A stretch of 64,000 bases of DNA from UBA7803 sp040219135. Its GTDB lineage: Bacteria; Pseudomonadota; Gammaproteobacteria; Pseudomonadales; Azotimanducaceae. The notes under the pieces are model-generated. The model had not been told where the DNA came from and did no database searches. It saw only the letters and a program-made list of their open reading frames with translations. Positions 16,660-23,123 of this stretch are shown piece by piece. Positions within the stretch are counted from its first letter, which is position 1; every line of letters begins with the position of its first letter. Position numbers and translations under genes: made by a program. The stretch is from assembly GCA_040219135.1 (NCBI GenBank), contig JAVJTA010000005.1:1-64000 (forward strand). Reading direction: 5' to 3'.

Positions 16660-16899
16660 ATGTCGACCCCAACTCTGATGAAGAACATTACGCTGAGTGC
16701 CGACGAGAAGCTGATCGAGGCGGCCCGGGCCCGCGCCCGTGCAGAACACACCACGCTGAACGAGCAGTTCCGGCAGTGGCTGGAGAGCTATGCGCGCCAA
16801 CGAGGGCGCATGCAGCAGTACGACGCTGTGGTGGAGGAACTGCGCGGCAAGGTGCGCGTGGGGCGCAAGCTCAGCCGGGACGAGATGAATGAGCGCTGA
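16660..16899 (+). CDS. VapB-like antitoxin
   Basis: A 79-residue protein; an alternative start at ATG 16678 gives MKNITLS. The segment KNITLSADEKLIEAARARA followed by TLNEQFRQWLESYA is the usual beta-strand plus two helices of ribbon-helix-helix antitoxins. The C-terminal half is basic and helical. It overlaps the downstream PIN toxin by 11 bases, the common arrangement that couples antitoxin and toxin translation. Confidence 0.75.
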   Translation: MSTPTLMKNITLSADEKLIEAARARARAEHTTLNEQFRQWLESYARQRGRMQQYDAVVEELRGKVRVGRKLSRDEMNER

Positions 16900-17320
16900 G
16901 CGATTCATCGACACCAACGTCTTCATCTATCAACTCGATTCCCAGGATGCGCGCAAAGCCGCCGTTGCAGACGCCCTCATTCGCGAGGGCATCGAGACGG
17001 GCAACGCCTGCATCAGCTATCAGGTCGTGCAGGAATGTCTGAATACGGTGCTGCGAAAAGCCGAGGTGCCACTGGATCATGACGGCGCCCGGCGATATCT
17101 CGACCATGTATTGGCACCCCTGTTGCGGCTGTCGGCGAGCGTGGATCTGTATCACCGGGCGTTGGACGTTCAGGGGCGATATCGATACGGCTTCTACGAC
17201 TCGCTGATCATTGCCGGCGCGCTGGACGCAGGCTGCACGACGCTGCTGAGTGAAGACCTGCAGCATGGGCAGAGGATCGATACGTTGGTGATCAGGAATC
17301 CGTTTCTGGCGGATGCTTAG
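16889..17320 (+). CDS. vapC: VapC-type PIN-domain toxin
   Basis: A 143-residue PIN-domain protein: Asp in RFIDTNVFIYQLD near residue 7, a Glu in QVVQECLNTVL near 49, and Asp in YGFYDSLIIAGALDAGC near 112, with LLSEDLQHGQ downstream. These are the three to four acidic residues of the active site. Its start lies within the antitoxin gene. The 3' end overlaps the stop of the convergent NYN gene by 4 bases. Confidence 0.87.
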   Translation: MSAERFIDTNVFIYQLDSQDARKAAVADALIREGIETGNACISYQVVQECLNTVLRKAEVPLDHDGARRYLDHVLAPLLRLSASVDLYHRALDVQGRYRYGFYDSLIIAGALDAGCTTLLSEDLQHGQRIDTLVIRNPFLADA

Positions 17321-17922
17321 CGCATTTCGGGGAGGTGATACTTCACGGCGTCGCCGGACAGGCTGATGTGTCCTTCCCGTTCCAACGCGCCCATGAGGGC
17401 GTCGATCTCTTCCGCCGAAAGCGACTTCCGGAACAGCGACTGAATGGTGTTCGCGAGCGTTTCGCGCTTGCGTGGTCTCGCATTTCCGCGGGAGCGGAGA
17501 TTGCTCACAATGGCTGAGACTCGGTCGCCGCAGCTTTCGCTGCTCGTTTCTACCCTCTGGATCGGTATCTCCGACAAGTCGGCGTAGCGGTGTGCGCCGA
17601 TCCCTTCGGCACTAATCCGGTCCAGCAACGGATCGAATCCGCTGTCTTTGCTGAGCACATGGAAACGGCATCCCGGCTCCGTCGTTGCGAGGCGCCCCAT
17701 GGTGAAGGCGATGTGGAAATCCAGCGCGTTGCGCCCGCTCCCGGAGATCTGAACGTACTCCCCCGCGTTGCCGAGCGCCTGGAGCGCCGCCGCCAGCTCG
17801 AAGGACACTTTGCTCTGTTTGGCGCCGACGAAAACGATCACGCGCCAGGTCTCTACGTCCAGCCCGGCAAGGCACCGCGGCTGAACGTTCTCGTAGTCGA
17901 CCAACAGATAGTTGCGTGCCAT
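17317..17922 (-). CDS. NYN/PIN-like domain protein
   Basis: A 201-residue protein opening YLLVDYENVQP, the acidic metal-binding start of PIN-like/NYN domains, followed by IVFVGAKQSKV and a conserved ISGSGRNALDFHIA (about 79-92) and VLSKDSGFDPLL (near 111). The last 70 residues form a separate helical part (SLSAEEIDALMGALEREG) resembling a winged-helix. NYN proteins are RNA nucleases; the target here is unknown. There is no antitoxin beside it. A decayed paralogue lies at 55253-55579. Confidence 0.75.
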   Translation of the reverse strand: MARNYLLVDYENVQPRCLAGLDVETWRVIVFVGAKQSKVSFELAAALQALGNAGEYVQISGSGRNALDFHIAFTMGRLATTEPGCRFHVLSKDSGFDPLLDRISAEGIGAHRYADLSEIPIQRVETSSESCGDRVSAIVSNLRSRGNARPRKRETLANTIQSLFRKSLSAEEIDALMGALEREGHISLSGDAVKYHLPEMR

Positions 17923-18047
17923 GCGCTGAGCGGAATTGCGGCGGTTGCTTCAATTGAGCATAGACGCCGGCGCGGACCACGGCGCAGCACGAAAATCGCC
18001 ATCATCTGATGTATATTCTGATGCGGCCCACCACAGGCGCTACCGCC

Positions 18048-18245
18048 ATGCGAACCACCCTGAACATCGACGACGAGTTGCTCGACCAGGCCAGACGAAT
18101 GACCGGCATAGAGGAGAAAGCTGCCCTGGTCCGGGAAGGCCTGCGCGCGCTCATCGAACGTGAGAGCGCCCGGCGTCTCGCGAAACTCGGGGGATCCGAG
18201 CCGGACCTTCGCCCGGTGCCGAGGCGTCGTACCGACTCCGTATGA
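18048..18245 (+). CDS. vapB: VapB-type antitoxin (MetJ/RHH)
   Basis: A 65-residue antitoxin of the VapB_antitoxin/MetJ-Arc type: MRTTLNIDDELLDQARRMTG, then VREGLRALIERESARRLAKLGG, with a basic PRRRTD tail. ATG 18048 is chosen because the family starts with this strand; the longer frame from 18009 adds unrelated residues. Its stop overlaps the ATG of the toxin (ATGA). Confidence 0.85.
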   Translation: MRTTLNIDDELLDQARRMTGIEEKAALVREGLRALIERESARRLAKLGGSEPDLRPVPRRRTDSV

Positions 18246-18613
18246 TCCTCGTGGACACGTCTGTCTGGGTGGATCACTTCAGGCGCAGCGATGATCGTCT
18301 GGTCCGCGCGCTGAACGACGCCCAGGTGCTGACTCATCCCTTCGTCATCGGGGAGCTGGCGTGCGGCAACCTCCAACAGCGCGCGACCGTGCTCGGGCTA
18401 CTGAGAGATCTGCCGCGATGCAACCCGGCCAGCGATGACGAGGCGTTGTTCTTCGTCGACCGCCAGGCACTCATGGGTCAAGGCATCGGCTACATCGACG
18501 CGCACCTGCTCGCCGCCACCCGGCTGAACGAAGGAACGCAGCTTTGGACGAGGGACAAGCGGCTGGGCGCCCTCGCGGATCGCCTCGGACTGGCGCCCAG
18601 GCACACACGTTGA
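18242..18613 (+). CDS. vapC: VapC-type PIN-domain toxin
   Basis: A 123-residue PIN toxin starting MILVDTSVWVDHFR, with Glu in VIGELACGN near 41 and Asp in GIGYIDAHLLAATRL near 89, then LWTRDKRLGALADRLG. All expected acidic positions are present, so it is probably active. Translation is coupled to vapB by an ATGA overlap. Confidence 0.9.
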   Translation: MILVDTSVWVDHFRRSDDRLVRALNDAQVLTHPFVIGELACGNLQQRATVLGLLRDLPRCNPASDDEALFFVDRQALMGQGIGYIDAHLLAATRLNEGTQLWTRDKRLGALADRLGLAPRHTR

Positions 18614-18693
18614 CCGCAACCGGCTCGCGGTCAAAGACTTCGGGGACAAGGCGGGCTCCTTGAGCCTGAATGAATCTGGCGACGAGAATCAGT

Positions 18694-18930
18694 ATGGGTC
18701 GACTCACCATCACGCTCGATGACAATCTGCATCGTGCTCTCAAGGAGACGGCCGCCCGCCATGGGCGCTCGATGAGGTCGATCATCGAGGAGAGCCTGCG
18801 GCTGCGTGGCATTCAGGGGGAGGCGAGCGCCCGATCCCTGGTCGAAAAGGCTCGGCAGCGAGCGAATCTCGAACCCCAAGCGGCGGTTGCCGTTGCCATC
18901 GAAGAGACGCGTTGCGCGCGCGGGAAATGA
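18694..18930 (+). CDS. Orphan ribbon-helix-helix antitoxin
   Basis: A 78-residue protein. GRLTITLDDNLHRALKETAARHGRSMRSIIEESLRLRG is a clear Arc/FitA-like RHH domain, and the tail (SLVEKARQRANLE...AVAIEETRCARGK) resembles antitoxins that precede a PIN-family toxin. The expected toxin is missing: downstream of the stop no frame shows PIN motifs. The gene is either left over from a deletion or acts as a regulator or anti-addiction factor. Confidence 0.7.
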   Translation: MGRLTITLDDNLHRALKETAARHGRSMRSIIEESLRLRGIQGEASARSLVEKARQRANLEPQAAVAVAIEETRCARGK

Positions 18931-19026
18931 CCCCATCGACATGGGTTGGACTGACTCAACGGCCGGCTATTGACCCCCGCCCGCCTTCAAGCGCAAATAC
19001 CGGCAGTTCGACAGAGAAGCAGGAAT

Positions 19027-19191
19027 ATGGGAACCACCTTGGACCTACCGGACGACCGCCCACCGTTGGCATTGCCCCTGCTCGAGGTTCGCGACGACTG
19101 CCCGCTGCTGAAGCTTCAGCCTGAGGAATTCGAGTCCATCGATTCAGAGGACGAAGCGGATAAGGGCCTCGAGGTCCATCGCCAATGTTGA
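19027..19191 (+). CDS. Small acidic protein, possible antitoxin remnant
   Basis: Fifty-four codons with GCAGGA 5 bases upstream of the ATG. The product (LDLPDDRPPLALPLLEVRDD and an acidic tail) is not a family I can name. The stop TGA sits inside ATGTTGA, an arrangement usual for antitoxin-toxin overlaps, but the next frame ends after 13 codons. Best read as a small unknown gene, perhaps an antitoxin whose toxin has been lost. Confidence 0.35.
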   Translation: MGTTLDLPDDRPPLALPLLEVRDDCPLLKLQPEEFESIDSEDEADKGLEVHRQC

Positions 19192-19241
19192 CGTCTACTT
19201 GCTGTCGAGAGATTGAATATTGACTTTCACCGTTTGGTCAT

Positions 19242-19862
19242 TCACTGCCACATCATCCGTAACCGCTCAGCCGGATCCGTGAACTCCACTGCCGATGGAT
19301 CGAATTTATCCGGGCGGTACGGGTAGTAATTCCTCGCGTGATTCCTGAGCCAGACCGTCATCTCTTTCCGGTCGGGATGCTTTGAATCCGCCAACACGCG
19401 CAGCAGCTCGGCGTAACCTCCCGGCCCACCGCAATCCTCAGGCGGACATGCGCGCTCGCCGTCCACGCACCGCGGGTATTGATGCGCCGTTTCGGCGATC
19501 GCGATGGCCGTGAGCTGCACGTCGTGCTCCCAGCCGTCCCCGAAGTCGTACAGGTGTCGGGCGCGCTGCCCGGGACGTTTGAAGTAACGCGTAATCGGCA
19601 CCTTCCAGTCAGCACGGAGCGGCGGTTCCTCGTAGTCTTCCTCATCGGGTATGCCAATCCGCACCAGGTGACCGCCTCGCGGGTCGGTCAGCCGAAATTC
19701 GTGCAAGTGGTAGTCGAGCCAACCCATGGCATCCTGAATCGCAACGTGCAGATCCCAGAAGGAATAGCGCTCGGGAACCTCGATACGCCGCCAGATCGCG
19801 GGCTCGATCTCGAGCAACCGTACGGTGAAGGTGCAAATCAACGGCGGGGACGAGTCCTTCAT
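19242..19862 (-). CDS. pRiA4b ORF-3-like protein (TnpR-associated family)
   Basis: A 206-residue member of the plasmid pRiA4b ORF-3-like family (PF07929): it opens with FTVRLLEIEPAIWRRIEVPE, followed by SFWDLHVAIQDAMGWLDYHLHEF, LYDFGDGWEHDVQL and the C-terminal CPPEDCGGPGGYAELL. These blocks are diagnostic. The family is common on plasmids and transposons and its function is unknown. Its presence supports a mobile origin for the surrounding TA cluster. Confidence 0.85.
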   Translation of the reverse strand: MKDSSPPLICTFTVRLLEIEPAIWRRIEVPERYSFWDLHVAIQDAMGWLDYHLHEFRLTDPRGGHLVRIGIPDEEDYEEPPLRADWKVPITRYFKRPGQRARHLYDFGDGWEHDVQLTAIAIAETAHQYPRCVDGERACPPEDCGGPGGYAELLRVLADSKHPDRKEMTVWLRNHARNYYPYRPDKFDPSAVEFTDPAERLRMMWQ

Positions 19863-19914
19863 CCAGACCTACTCTGGCACCTGGATCTGGCCGAAGTGTA
19901 CACCGCGTGAGGTG

Positions 19915-20313
19915 CTACCAGACCTCCACGCGCAGGCCGCGGACCCGCCCGAACTCCCGCTGATTCCTGGTCACGAGCGTTAGATCGAGCGCCAGCGCAT
20001 GCGCTGCGATCAGCAGATCGTTCGGCCCGATGAGCGCGCCGCGGCGCGTCAGATCATGCCGGATGCCGGCATAGTGCTCGTCGGCCGGCGCCTCGAGCGG
20101 CAGCACCTCGAGGGCGGACAGGATCAGCTCGATGCGCTTGCGCAGAGCCCGGGAGCCAGACTTCCGGCCGCCGTAGTGCAGCTCCCCCGCCACCACGATG
20201 CTGGTGCAGACGGTGTCCTCTCCCTCCGCGGTGATCGCCGTGGCGACGGGTCCATGCGGCCTTCTGACGAGATCGGAAAGGACGTCCGTGTCGAGTAGAT
20301 AACGCAGCGGCAC
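19915..20313 (-). CDS. vapC: VapC-type PIN-domain toxin (copy 2)
   Basis: A 132-residue PIN toxin nearly identical to the product at 14355-14753 (MPLRYLLDTDVLSDLVRRP here against MPLRNLLDTDVLSDLVRAP there). The acidic residues at about 8, 43 and 98 are kept. Differences are scattered substitutions with no length change, so both copies are probably functional and have diverged for a while. Confidence 0.88.
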   Translation of the reverse strand: MPLRYLLDTDVLSDLVRRPHGPVATAITAEGEDTVCTSIVVAGELHYGGRKSGSRALRKRIELILSALEVLPLEAPADEHYAGIRHDLTRRGALIGPNDLLIAAHALALDLTLVTRNQREFGRVRGLRVEVW

Positions 20314-20315
20314 GA

Positions 20316-20567
20316 TCAGTCCGCCGGTTCGTCCAGCTCCGGCAGGTCCGGATCCACGTCCGGAAATGGGACATCGAGCGGCTTGAGAGACGCCAGCAGC
20401 GTGAGCAGTTTGCCCTTGCGCACCGGTTCCACGATCAGCCGGTCTCCTTCACGTCGCAGGATGGCCTCCTCGCCCTCGAGTTCGAACTCGCGCGGTATGC
20501 GCAACGCCTGGTTGCGACCGTTTCGAAACAGGCGTACGCGGCGTTGTTCCGGATTCGCTGTGTTCAT
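20316..20567 (-). CDS. vapB: VapB-type antitoxin, AbrB/SpoVT fold (copy 2)
   Basis: An 83-residue antitoxin close to copy 1 (VRLFRNGRNQALRIPREFEL is identical). Divergence concentrates in the acidic tail (DVDPDLPELDEPAD), the part that contacts the toxin, which may limit cross-neutralisation between copies. ATG 20567 is preferred over the longer frame to 20666 because the operator lies in between. Two bases separate it from vapC. Confidence 0.85.
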   Translation of the reverse strand: MNTANPEQRRVRLFRNGRNQALRIPREFELEGEEAILRREGDRLIVEPVRKGKLLTLLASLKPLDVPFPDVDPDLPELDEPAD

Positions 20568-20576
20568 GTCCTCAGC

Positions 20577-20600
20577 TGGCATATGCCAAAGCATATGCCA
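20577..20600. promoter_or_regulatory. vapBC operator (copy 2), perfect inverted repeat
   Basis: TGGCATATGC-CAAA-GCATATGCCA is a perfect 10-base inverted repeat ending nine bases before the vapB start; each arm contains GCATATGC, itself a palindrome. Conservation of one arm in copy 1 supports function. It is the expected site for VapB/VapC conditional repression. Confidence 0.7.
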
Positions 20601-20721
20601 AGCACCCTCCCTCTGCAACGATTGGGGCAGCTGCAATCTCAACGCTCGATCCGGAGATGTTGGCACCCATGGTCAAAGGGCGGATAGCAGCCTGTGTATC
20701 GCCTCTGCGTCAGCCCCAGCC

Positions 20722-21480
20722 CTAATCTCCCAGTCGCTGCCCGATCTCGCGCAGATCGATGCGCGTGGCGCTGACGTTGCCGGCGGTCACCACGGCCTGG
20801 TCCGTGTCCGGTGCCTTGTCGATCTCGAACGGCTGCAGGTCGTGGTAGAACTGGTCACCGCGGCGCGCGAAGCACGCTCGGTAGTAGGTCTCGCCGAGCC
20901 GCGTGCGGACGATGTCCGGATGCAGCGGCGGGTCCGGAATGTTGAAGCTCCAGGTGATCGGCTCGTCGAGGGCGAGCACGTACTCCTCCCAGATGGTCGG
21001 CATCAGTTCGACGGTGGCGGTCTGCATCCGCTCGAGGGAGGCCGGTGGGAAGCTGCGGGTCTCGTACCAGGCCCTGAAGTCCTCGCGGGTCAAAGCCTGC
21101 GACAGAGCAATGGCCGGAATCCGCGCGATGTTGGCCTCGAAGCAGGCGCCGAGGGTTCCCGAGGCCATGAAGAACCCGATCCCGGTATTGATCCCGATGT
21201 TGATGCCGGAGACCACCACGTCCGGCGGCTGCTCCAGGAGATTGTAGATGCCGAGGTTGACGCAGTCCGCGGGTGTTCCCGTCACCGACCAGGCCGGGGT
21301 TCCGTGCAGATCGATGCGGTCGACGTAAACGTCGCCGAAGCGGGTCATCGACTTGCCCTTCCAGCTCTGCTCCCGGGCCGGCACCACGATGCTGAGCTCG
21401 CCGTAGCGTTCGAGCAGCCGGATGGCGAGCAGAAACAGCGGCGAGTCGTGGCTGTCGTCGTTGGTGAGGAGTATGCGCAT
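20722..21480 (-). CDS. surE: SurE, 5'/3'-nucleotidase
   Basis: A 252-residue SurE-family phosphatase that dephosphorylates nucleoside monophosphates and short polyphosphate. It has the N-terminal LLTNDDSHDSPL metal motif (Asp-Asp at about 8-9), PAREQSWKGKS near 40, TGTPADCVNLGI near 70 and VVVSGINIGINTG near 90. ATG 21480 (MRILLTNDD) is chosen over the longer frame because it is the family start. It stands alone rather than in the usual pcm-nlpD-rpoS context. Confidence 0.88.
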   Translation of the reverse strand: MRILLTNDDSHDSPLFLLAIRLLERYGELSIVVPAREQSWKGKSMTRFGDVYVDRIDLHGTPAWSVTGTPADCVNLGIYNLLEQPPDVVVSGINIGINTGIGFFMASGTLGACFEANIARIPAIALSQALTREDFRAWYETRSFPPASLERMQTATVELMPTIWEEYVLALDEPITWSFNIPDPPLHPDIVRTRLGETYYRACFARRGDQFYHDLQPFEIDKAPDTDQAVVTAGNVSATRIDLREIGQRLGD

Positions 21481-21572
21481 GCGGGTCGTCCAGGTCGTGC
21501 CGGGCGAAGTATGCACGGGCGATTGGCCAGACGCTCGACCGTGCTCCGGTGATGCGCCACCTGGTTGCCCGA

Positions 21573-21905
21573 CTATGGCCTGCCCTCGAGGAGACGCCGC
21601 TCGAGCAGCGACTGCATGTCCCTGCGGCCATCCGTGATCAACAGCACGAGCACTTCGTTGCCGATCACCCGGTAGATGATCCGGTACGGCTTGAAGAACA
21701 CCTCACGGTACTCCCGCACCCCGATCGCGGAAAGCTCTCTGGGAAAGACGCCACGTTCCGGATTCCGGGCCAGGCTGCCGAGCGTCGCTTCGATTTTCTC
21801 CAGAACACGATCCGCGCTGGCCGCAGAGTCGTGACCGTCGATGTATTCGATCAGTTCTTCGAGGTCGGTCGCTGCATCGTCGGTCAACGAGACCGAGTAG
21901 CTCAT
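21573..21905 (-). CDS. RelE/ParE-family toxin
   Basis: A 110-residue RelE/ParE-superfamily toxin: VSLTDDAATDLEELIEYI near the N-terminus, SLARNPERG near 45, and REYREVFFKPYRIIYRV near 63-79. The latter is the conserved beta-sheet of the family. ParE-type members poison gyrase and RelE-type cut mRNA at the ribosome; the sequence does not settle which. It overlaps its antitoxin gene by 4 bases (ATGA). Confidence 0.85.
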   Translation of the reverse strand: MSYSVSLTDDAATDLEELIEYIDGHDSAASADRVLEKIEATLGSLARNPERGVFPRELSAIGVREYREVFFKPYRIIYRVIGNEVLVLLITDGRRDMQSLLERRLLEGRP

Positions 21906-22204
21906 CGATCGTCGGATCCCTTCGGGGGTCGCCGTGCTTCCCGTCGCTCACGGATGCGGCCAATGACCTCGGAGGCAGGCTGAGTACGACCGTTCTCTGC
22001 CTGGCCCATGCCAAGCGCGAGGATCTTCAGCAGCGCGATGGTTTCCTGAGTTCGCTCGTAGCTGGCGATATCCTGCACCACGACCTTCGCCTCACCGTTC
22101 TGCGTGATCACCAGAGGCTTTCCGCGCTTACCGAGATCGCGAACGATCTCCGCTGCATGGGCTTTCAGGTAGCTGATGGGCTTGATCTGCTCGGATAGCT
22201 TCAT
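21902..22204 (-). CDS. Phd/YefM-family antitoxin
   Basis: A 100-residue antitoxin: IKPISYLKAHAAEIVRDLGKR and PLVITQNGEAKVVVQDIASYE are the Phd/YefM DNA-binding fold, followed by a helical toxin-binding tail. ATG 22204 has GGAGG about 7 bases upstream and is the natural family start; the longer frame to 22603 is spurious. A good sigma-70 promoter with operator-like repeats lies upstream (22224-22269). Confidence 0.87.
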   Translation of the reverse strand: MKLSEQIKPISYLKAHAAEIVRDLGKRGKPLVITQNGEAKVVVQDIASYERTQETIALLKILALGMGQAENGRTQPASEVIGRIRERREARRPPKGSDDR

Positions 22205-22223
22205 GCCACCTCCGGAGGGCCTA

Positions 22224-22269
22224 AGACCGAATTCAGACCGAATATAGTCTTCTGCTGAATCGCCAGCAA
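22224..22269 (-). promoter_or_regulatory. Promoter and operator repeats of the Phd/ParE pair
   Basis: Minus-strand -35 TTGCTG (22264-22269), 17-base spacer, -10 TATATT (22241-22246). Two direct 9-base repeats (AGACCGAAT on the plus strand, 22224-22232 and 22235-22243) cover the -10 and the start of transcription. This is the expected layout for repression by the Phd-type antitoxin. Confidence 0.6.
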
Positions 22270-22364
22270 GCTGCGAGAGACCAGCGGGTGGTCGCGGCAC
22301 CCGCAACCGAAGGCGATATGCTCCACCTGCTTTTAGCATGATGAACTGCGATCCCTCGCCGCTA

Positions 22365-22400
22365 TTGCCGACACCGACACTAAGTGCTACAAGTAGCACT
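22365..22400 (+). promoter_or_regulatory. Promoter with operator of the Phd/PIN pair; leaderless mRNA likely
   Basis: A -35 TTGCCG (22365-22370), 17-base spacer and -10 TACAAG (22388-22393) place the transcript start at about the ATG (22401). AGTGCTAC-AA-GTAGCACT (22383-22400) is a perfect inverted repeat over the -10, directly abutting the start codon. There is no Shine-Dalgarno, so the antitoxin mRNA is probably leaderless. Confidence 0.6.
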
Positions 22401-22676
22401 ATGAGCACAGTAGGAATTCGTGAGTTACGCCAGCGGGCAAGCGAGCTGCTCCGCCAGGTCGCTGCGGGCGAGACCATCGAGATCACCGACCGGGGGCGAC
22501 CGGTCGCGCTGCTGACGCCGCTCCCGGATCGAACGGGTCTCGAACGGCTACGCGCGTCGGGCGAGGTGTCCGGAACTGAGGGAACGCTCGACGATCTGCC
22601 CAAACCGCTAGATGTTCCTGCTGGGGCTGAGCCACCTTCGCAGACGTTGGAGAAGCTTCGCGCCGGTGAGCGCTGA
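22401..22676 (+). CDS. Phd/YefM-family antitoxin of a PIN toxin
   Basis: A 91-residue antitoxin: STVGIRELRQRASELLRQVAAGETIEITDRGRPVALLTPLP is the complete Phd/YefM DNA-binding domain of antitoxins that pair with VapC. The tail from about residue 50 is acidic and proline-rich. ATG 22401 is the family start and follows the operator at once. Its 3' end overlaps the toxin GTG by 11 bases. Confidence 0.87.
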   Translation: MSTVGIRELRQRASELLRQVAAGETIEITDRGRPVALLTPLPDRTGLERLRASGEVSGTEGTLDDLPKPLDVPAGAEPPSQTLEKLRAGER

Positions 22677-23070
22677 ACGGGTGACCTATGTGGACTCCTC
22701 CGCGATCGTGAAGCTCGCGGTCCGGGAAACGGAGTCCGCCGCGCTCAAGTCGTATCTGCGGCGACGCAAGCCCCTGGTGTGCAGCGCTCTGGCCCGCACC
22801 GAAGTCATTCGGGCACTGCTGCCTCTGGGTGATGAGGCGATCCGGCGCGGGAGGACCGTTCTGTCGCGATTCGAGCTCGTGCGCCTGGGCCAACGGGTCC
22901 TCGACCATGCCGGAAGCCTTCGGCCGAACCGACTTCGATCCCTCGACGCCATTCACCTGGCCACGGCGGACCTCCTGGGCGACCGGGGCCAGACCCTCAT
23001 CGTCACCTATGACCGTCGCATGGCTGACGCCGCCGGCGACCTGGGCTGGCGCGTCGCGTCGCCTTCCTGA
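22666..23070 (+). CDS. vapC: VapC-type PIN-domain toxin
   Basis: A 134-residue PIN toxin beginning at GTG 22666 inside the antitoxin gene (VSAERVTYVDSSAIVKL). The Asp of YVDSS, Glu of ARTEVIRAL, Asp of RSLDAIHLATADLL and Asp of VTYDRRMADAA fit the active site. The upstream ATG at 22612 would give an unconserved extension, so it was rejected as start. Confidence 0.87.
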   Translation: MSAERVTYVDSSAIVKLAVRETESAALKSYLRRRKPLVCSALARTEVIRALLPLGDEAIRRGRTVLSRFELVRLGQRVLDHAGSLRPNRLRSLDAIHLATADLLGDRGQTLIVTYDRRMADAAGDLGWRVASPS

Positions 23071-23123
23071 TCCCCGCACCCTTTGGTGTTATTCTCCCTC
23101 GACAACCTCACGGGGAGAGGGTC

